From the NCBI GenBank assembly GCA_030631385.1, contig DAOVLG010000076.1:1-7327 (forward strand): DNA of 7,327 nt. Direction: 5' to 3'. Under the pieces are notes generated by a model. The model searched no databases and was not told the origin of the DNA. It saw nothing but the letters and a program-made list of their open reading frames with translations. Below are positions 5,762 to 7,327 of this stretch, piece by piece. The first letter of the stretch is position 1. The number at the start of each line of letters is the position of its first letter. Position numbers and translations under genes: made by a program. Source of the stretch: Candidatus Coatesiibacteriota bacterium (GTDB lineage Bacteria; RBG-13-66-14).

Positions 5762-6532
5762 GTGACAGTGCCAGAAATCTCCATGCGAGCCATGCTGGAG
5801 GCCGGGATCCACTTCGGCCACCAGACCCGCCGTTGGAATCCCAAGATGAGACCCTACATCTTCGGGGAGCGCAACGGCATTTATATCATAGACCTGCAGA
5901 AGTCGGCCCAACTCCTGCGCAGGGCCTGTGACTTCGTCACCCAGACCGTGGCGCGGGGCGGGAAGTTCATCTTCGTCGGCACCAAGCGCCAGGCCCAGAC
6001 GATCATCGTCCGGGAGGCGGAGCGCACCGGGATGTTCTTCGTGACCAAACGCTGGCTCGGCGGCACCCTGACCAATTTCCAAACCATCAAGGAGAGCCTG
6101 AACCGCCTGGACAAGCTGGAGCGCCTGATCAACTCCGACAGCTTCGAGAACCTCTCGAAGAAGGAGCGCACCATGCTCACCAAGCGGTACGTAAAACTCA
6201 ACGCTTTGCTGGCCGGGATCCGGAGGATGAAGACCCTTCCCCAGGCGCTCTACGTGGTGGACCCCAAGCGTGAGCACATCGCCGTCAAAGAGGCCAACAG
6301 CCTGGGGATCCCCATCGTCGCCATCGCCGACACCAACTGCGACCCCGACGAGCTGACCCACCTCATCCCCGGCAACGACGACGCCATCCGCGGTATCCAA
6401 CTCATCACCAAGACCATCGCCGACGCGGTCACCGAGGGCGTCGCGATCGCCACCGGCGGCATGATCACCGAAGAGACACCGGTAAGTACTCAAGACTCAG
6501 AATCTTCAACCGCTCACGGGGATCAGGGGTAA
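5762..6532 (+). CDS. rpsB: 30S ribosomal protein S2
   Basis: Small-subunit protein at the head-body junction, needed for S1 binding in bacteria that have it. Family segments appear in order: MLEAGIHFGHQTRRWNPKM (11-29), IIDLQKS, GGKFIFVGTKRQA, RWLGGTLTNFQTIKESLNRL, PQALYVVDPKREHIAVKEAN, IPIVAIADTNCDPD, THLIPGNDDAIR, and a polar Ser/Glu-rich tail after the folded domain. Length is 256 residues, against 241 in E. coli, the excess being mainly the tail. The GTG at 5762 is placed 10 nt after GGAGG (5747-5751); GTG 5768 is a possible alternative two codons later. tsf begins 3 bp after the stop, the near-universal rpsB-tsf pairing. Confidence 0.98.
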   Translation: MTVPEISMRAMLEAGIHFGHQTRRWNPKMRPYIFGERNGIYIIDLQKSAQLLRRACDFVTQTVARGGKFIFVGTKRQAQTIIVREAERTGMFFVTKRWLGGTLTNFQTIKESLNRLDKLERLINSDSFENLSKKERTMLTKRYVKLNALLAGIRRMKTLPQALYVVDPKREHIAVKEANSLGIPIVAIADTNCDPDELTHLIPGNDDAIRGIQLITKTIADAVTEGVAIATGGMITEETPVSTQDSESSTAHGDQG

Positions 6533-6535
6533 CCT

Positions 6536-7156
6536 ATGACGGACATCTCCGCCCAAGAGGTGATGGCGCTCCGCAAGAAGACCGGCGCCGGCATCGTGGA
6601 CTGCAAGAAGGCCCTCCAGGAATCAGGCGGCGACGAGGAGAAGGCGATCGAGCACCTGCGGGTCAAGGGTCTGGCCATCGCCGATAAAAAGTCCGGCCGC
6701 AGCGCCAACGAGGGGACCATCAGCACCTACATCCACGCCGGCGAGAAGCTGGGGGTCATGCTGGAGCTCCGCTGCGAGACCGACTTCGTGGCCCGCACCT
6801 CCGATTTCAAGAACCTCGCCAAGGACCTCTGCATGCAGATCACCGCCATGGCGCCCCTGGCCGTGGACTCCGACGGCTTCCCCGCCGAGGTGCTGGAGGC
6901 CGAGCGCCGCGTATACGCCGAACAGGCCGCCGAATCGGGCAAGCCGGACAACGTCGTGGAGAAAATCGTAGAGGGCAAGATGAAGAAGTTCCTGAAGGAG
7001 AACGCCCTGGTGAGCCAGCTCTTCATCAAGAACCAGCCCGAAGAGAAGAACCGCACGGTGGAGGACTACATCAAGGAGTACGTGGCCAAACTGGGTGAGA
7101 ACATCCAGGTGGCCCGCTTCGTCCGTTTCCAACTTGGCGAGGAGTCAGAGGCTTGA
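6536..7156 (+). CDS. tsf: Translation elongation factor Ts, short form
   Basis: Nucleotide exchange factor that releases GDP from EF-Tu. The N-terminal UBA-like domain is clear (ALRKKTGAGIVDCKKAL, then GGDEEKAIEHLRVKG, residues 12-45), followed by the core with LGVMLELRCETDFVART, where TDFV (82-85) is the motif that contacts EF-Tu. The C-terminal part contains KIVEGKMKKFLKE, LVSQLFIKN and VARFVRFQLGE. At 206 residues it is shorter than the 283 of E. coli and close to the short EF-Ts of Thermus, which has a reduced core; this is a normal family variant, not a truncation, because the characteristic FVRFQLGE ending is present. ATG 6536 follows AGGGG (6525-6529). Its stop overlaps the pyrH start. 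Confidence 0.98.
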   Translation: MTDISAQEVMALRKKTGAGIVDCKKALQESGGDEEKAIEHLRVKGLAIADKKSGRSANEGTISTYIHAGEKLGVMLELRCETDFVARTSDFKNLAKDLCMQITAMAPLAVDSDGFPAEVLEAERRVYAEQAAESGKPDNVVEKIVEGKMKKFLKENALVSQLFIKNQPEEKNRTVEDYIKEYVAKLGENIQVARFVRFQLGEESEA

Positions 7157-7327
7157 AGCCGAAAAGGGTGATCGTAAAGCTCTCCGGCGAGCGGCTGGGC
7201 GGCCGCGGTCCGGGGGGCTTTTCTCCCTTCGAGCCGGAATCGCTGAAGAAAATCGTCGCCGATATATCCGGGCTGCACGGGGCCGGTTACGGGGTCGGCG
7301 TCGTCTGCGGGGCGGGGAACCTTTTCC
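7153..7327 (+). CDS. pyrH: UMP kinase (uridylate kinase), N-terminal part, runs off window
   Basis: Phosphorylates UMP to UDP in pyrimidine nucleotide synthesis; bacterial PyrH belongs to the amino acid kinase fold. The visible 58 residues begin KPKRVIVKLSGE (2-13), the phosphate-binding N-terminal signature, continue through a helix (LKKIVADISGLHGAGY) and reach GVVCGAGNLF (49-58). The usual motif at the last position is GGGN; here it is GAGN (53-56). The TTG start at 7153 overlaps the tsf stop by four bases (TTGA) and has GAGGAG (7139-7144) with an 8-nt spacer; GTG 7168 is possible but would cut the N-terminal strand short. The tsf-pyrH order is widespread in bacteria, and frr often follows, beyond this window. 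Confidence 0.93.
   Translation, partial: MKPKRVIVKLSGERLGGRGPGGFSPFEPESLKKIVADISGLHGAGYGVGVVCGAGNLF

Noticed and set aside
5612..6493. Minus-strand open frame of 293 codons opposite rpsB
   Set aside because: Antisense shadow of a highly conserved ribosomal gene; no family resemblance.
1..7327. Mobile elements, CRISPR repeats, toxin-antitoxin or defence genes
   Set aside because: Every coding stretch is a recognised housekeeping gene, gaps are short, and no direct repeat array or transposase-like sequence is visible.

Overview
This window reads as an ordinary, densely packed, high-GC chromosomal segment from a bacterium with two membranes. The outer membrane is inferred from the mlaE-mlaF-mlaD lipid transport genes. 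All ten recognised genes lie on the + strand and are intact apart from the two cut by the window edges. GTG and TTG starts are common, and third codon positions are strongly G/C. I cannot name the phylum. No insertion sequences, phage genes, CRISPR arrays, tRNAs or rRNAs are visible.

Layout: the C-terminal part of the replicative helicase dnaB (1-791) is followed by a consensus-like promoter and then alr, alanine racemase (873-2018). alr is followed after only 3 bp by mlaE (2022-2825), then mlaF (2871-3641) and mlaD (3721-4653). Together these look like an envelope cluster: D-alanine supply for peptidoglycan plus an ABC importer/exporter for phospholipid traffic between the membranes. mlaD seems to have an extra promoter of its own. 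A 9-bp hairpin (4710-4734) probably ends this unit.

A strong sigma-70-type promoter (TTGACA, 18 bp, TATACT at 4736-4765) then starts a translation cluster: rplM (L13), rpsI (S9), rpsB (S2), tsf (EF-Ts) and the first 58 codons of pyrH (UMP kinase). rplM-rpsI and rpsB-tsf-pyrH are separately widespread gene strings; here they are joined head to tail. Stem-loops sit in front of both rplM and rpsB, where ribosomal protein autoregulation commonly acts.

I found no convincing new biological system. The points most worth checking are: the inverted repeat over the alr promoter; a MlaD with a long helical C-terminal region and no mlaC or mlaB beside it; the two ribosomal leaders; the GAGN variant of the usual GGGN motif in PyrH; and a roughly 25-residue insertion in the DnaB C-terminal domain. 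There is no gene-free stretch longer than 300 bases.
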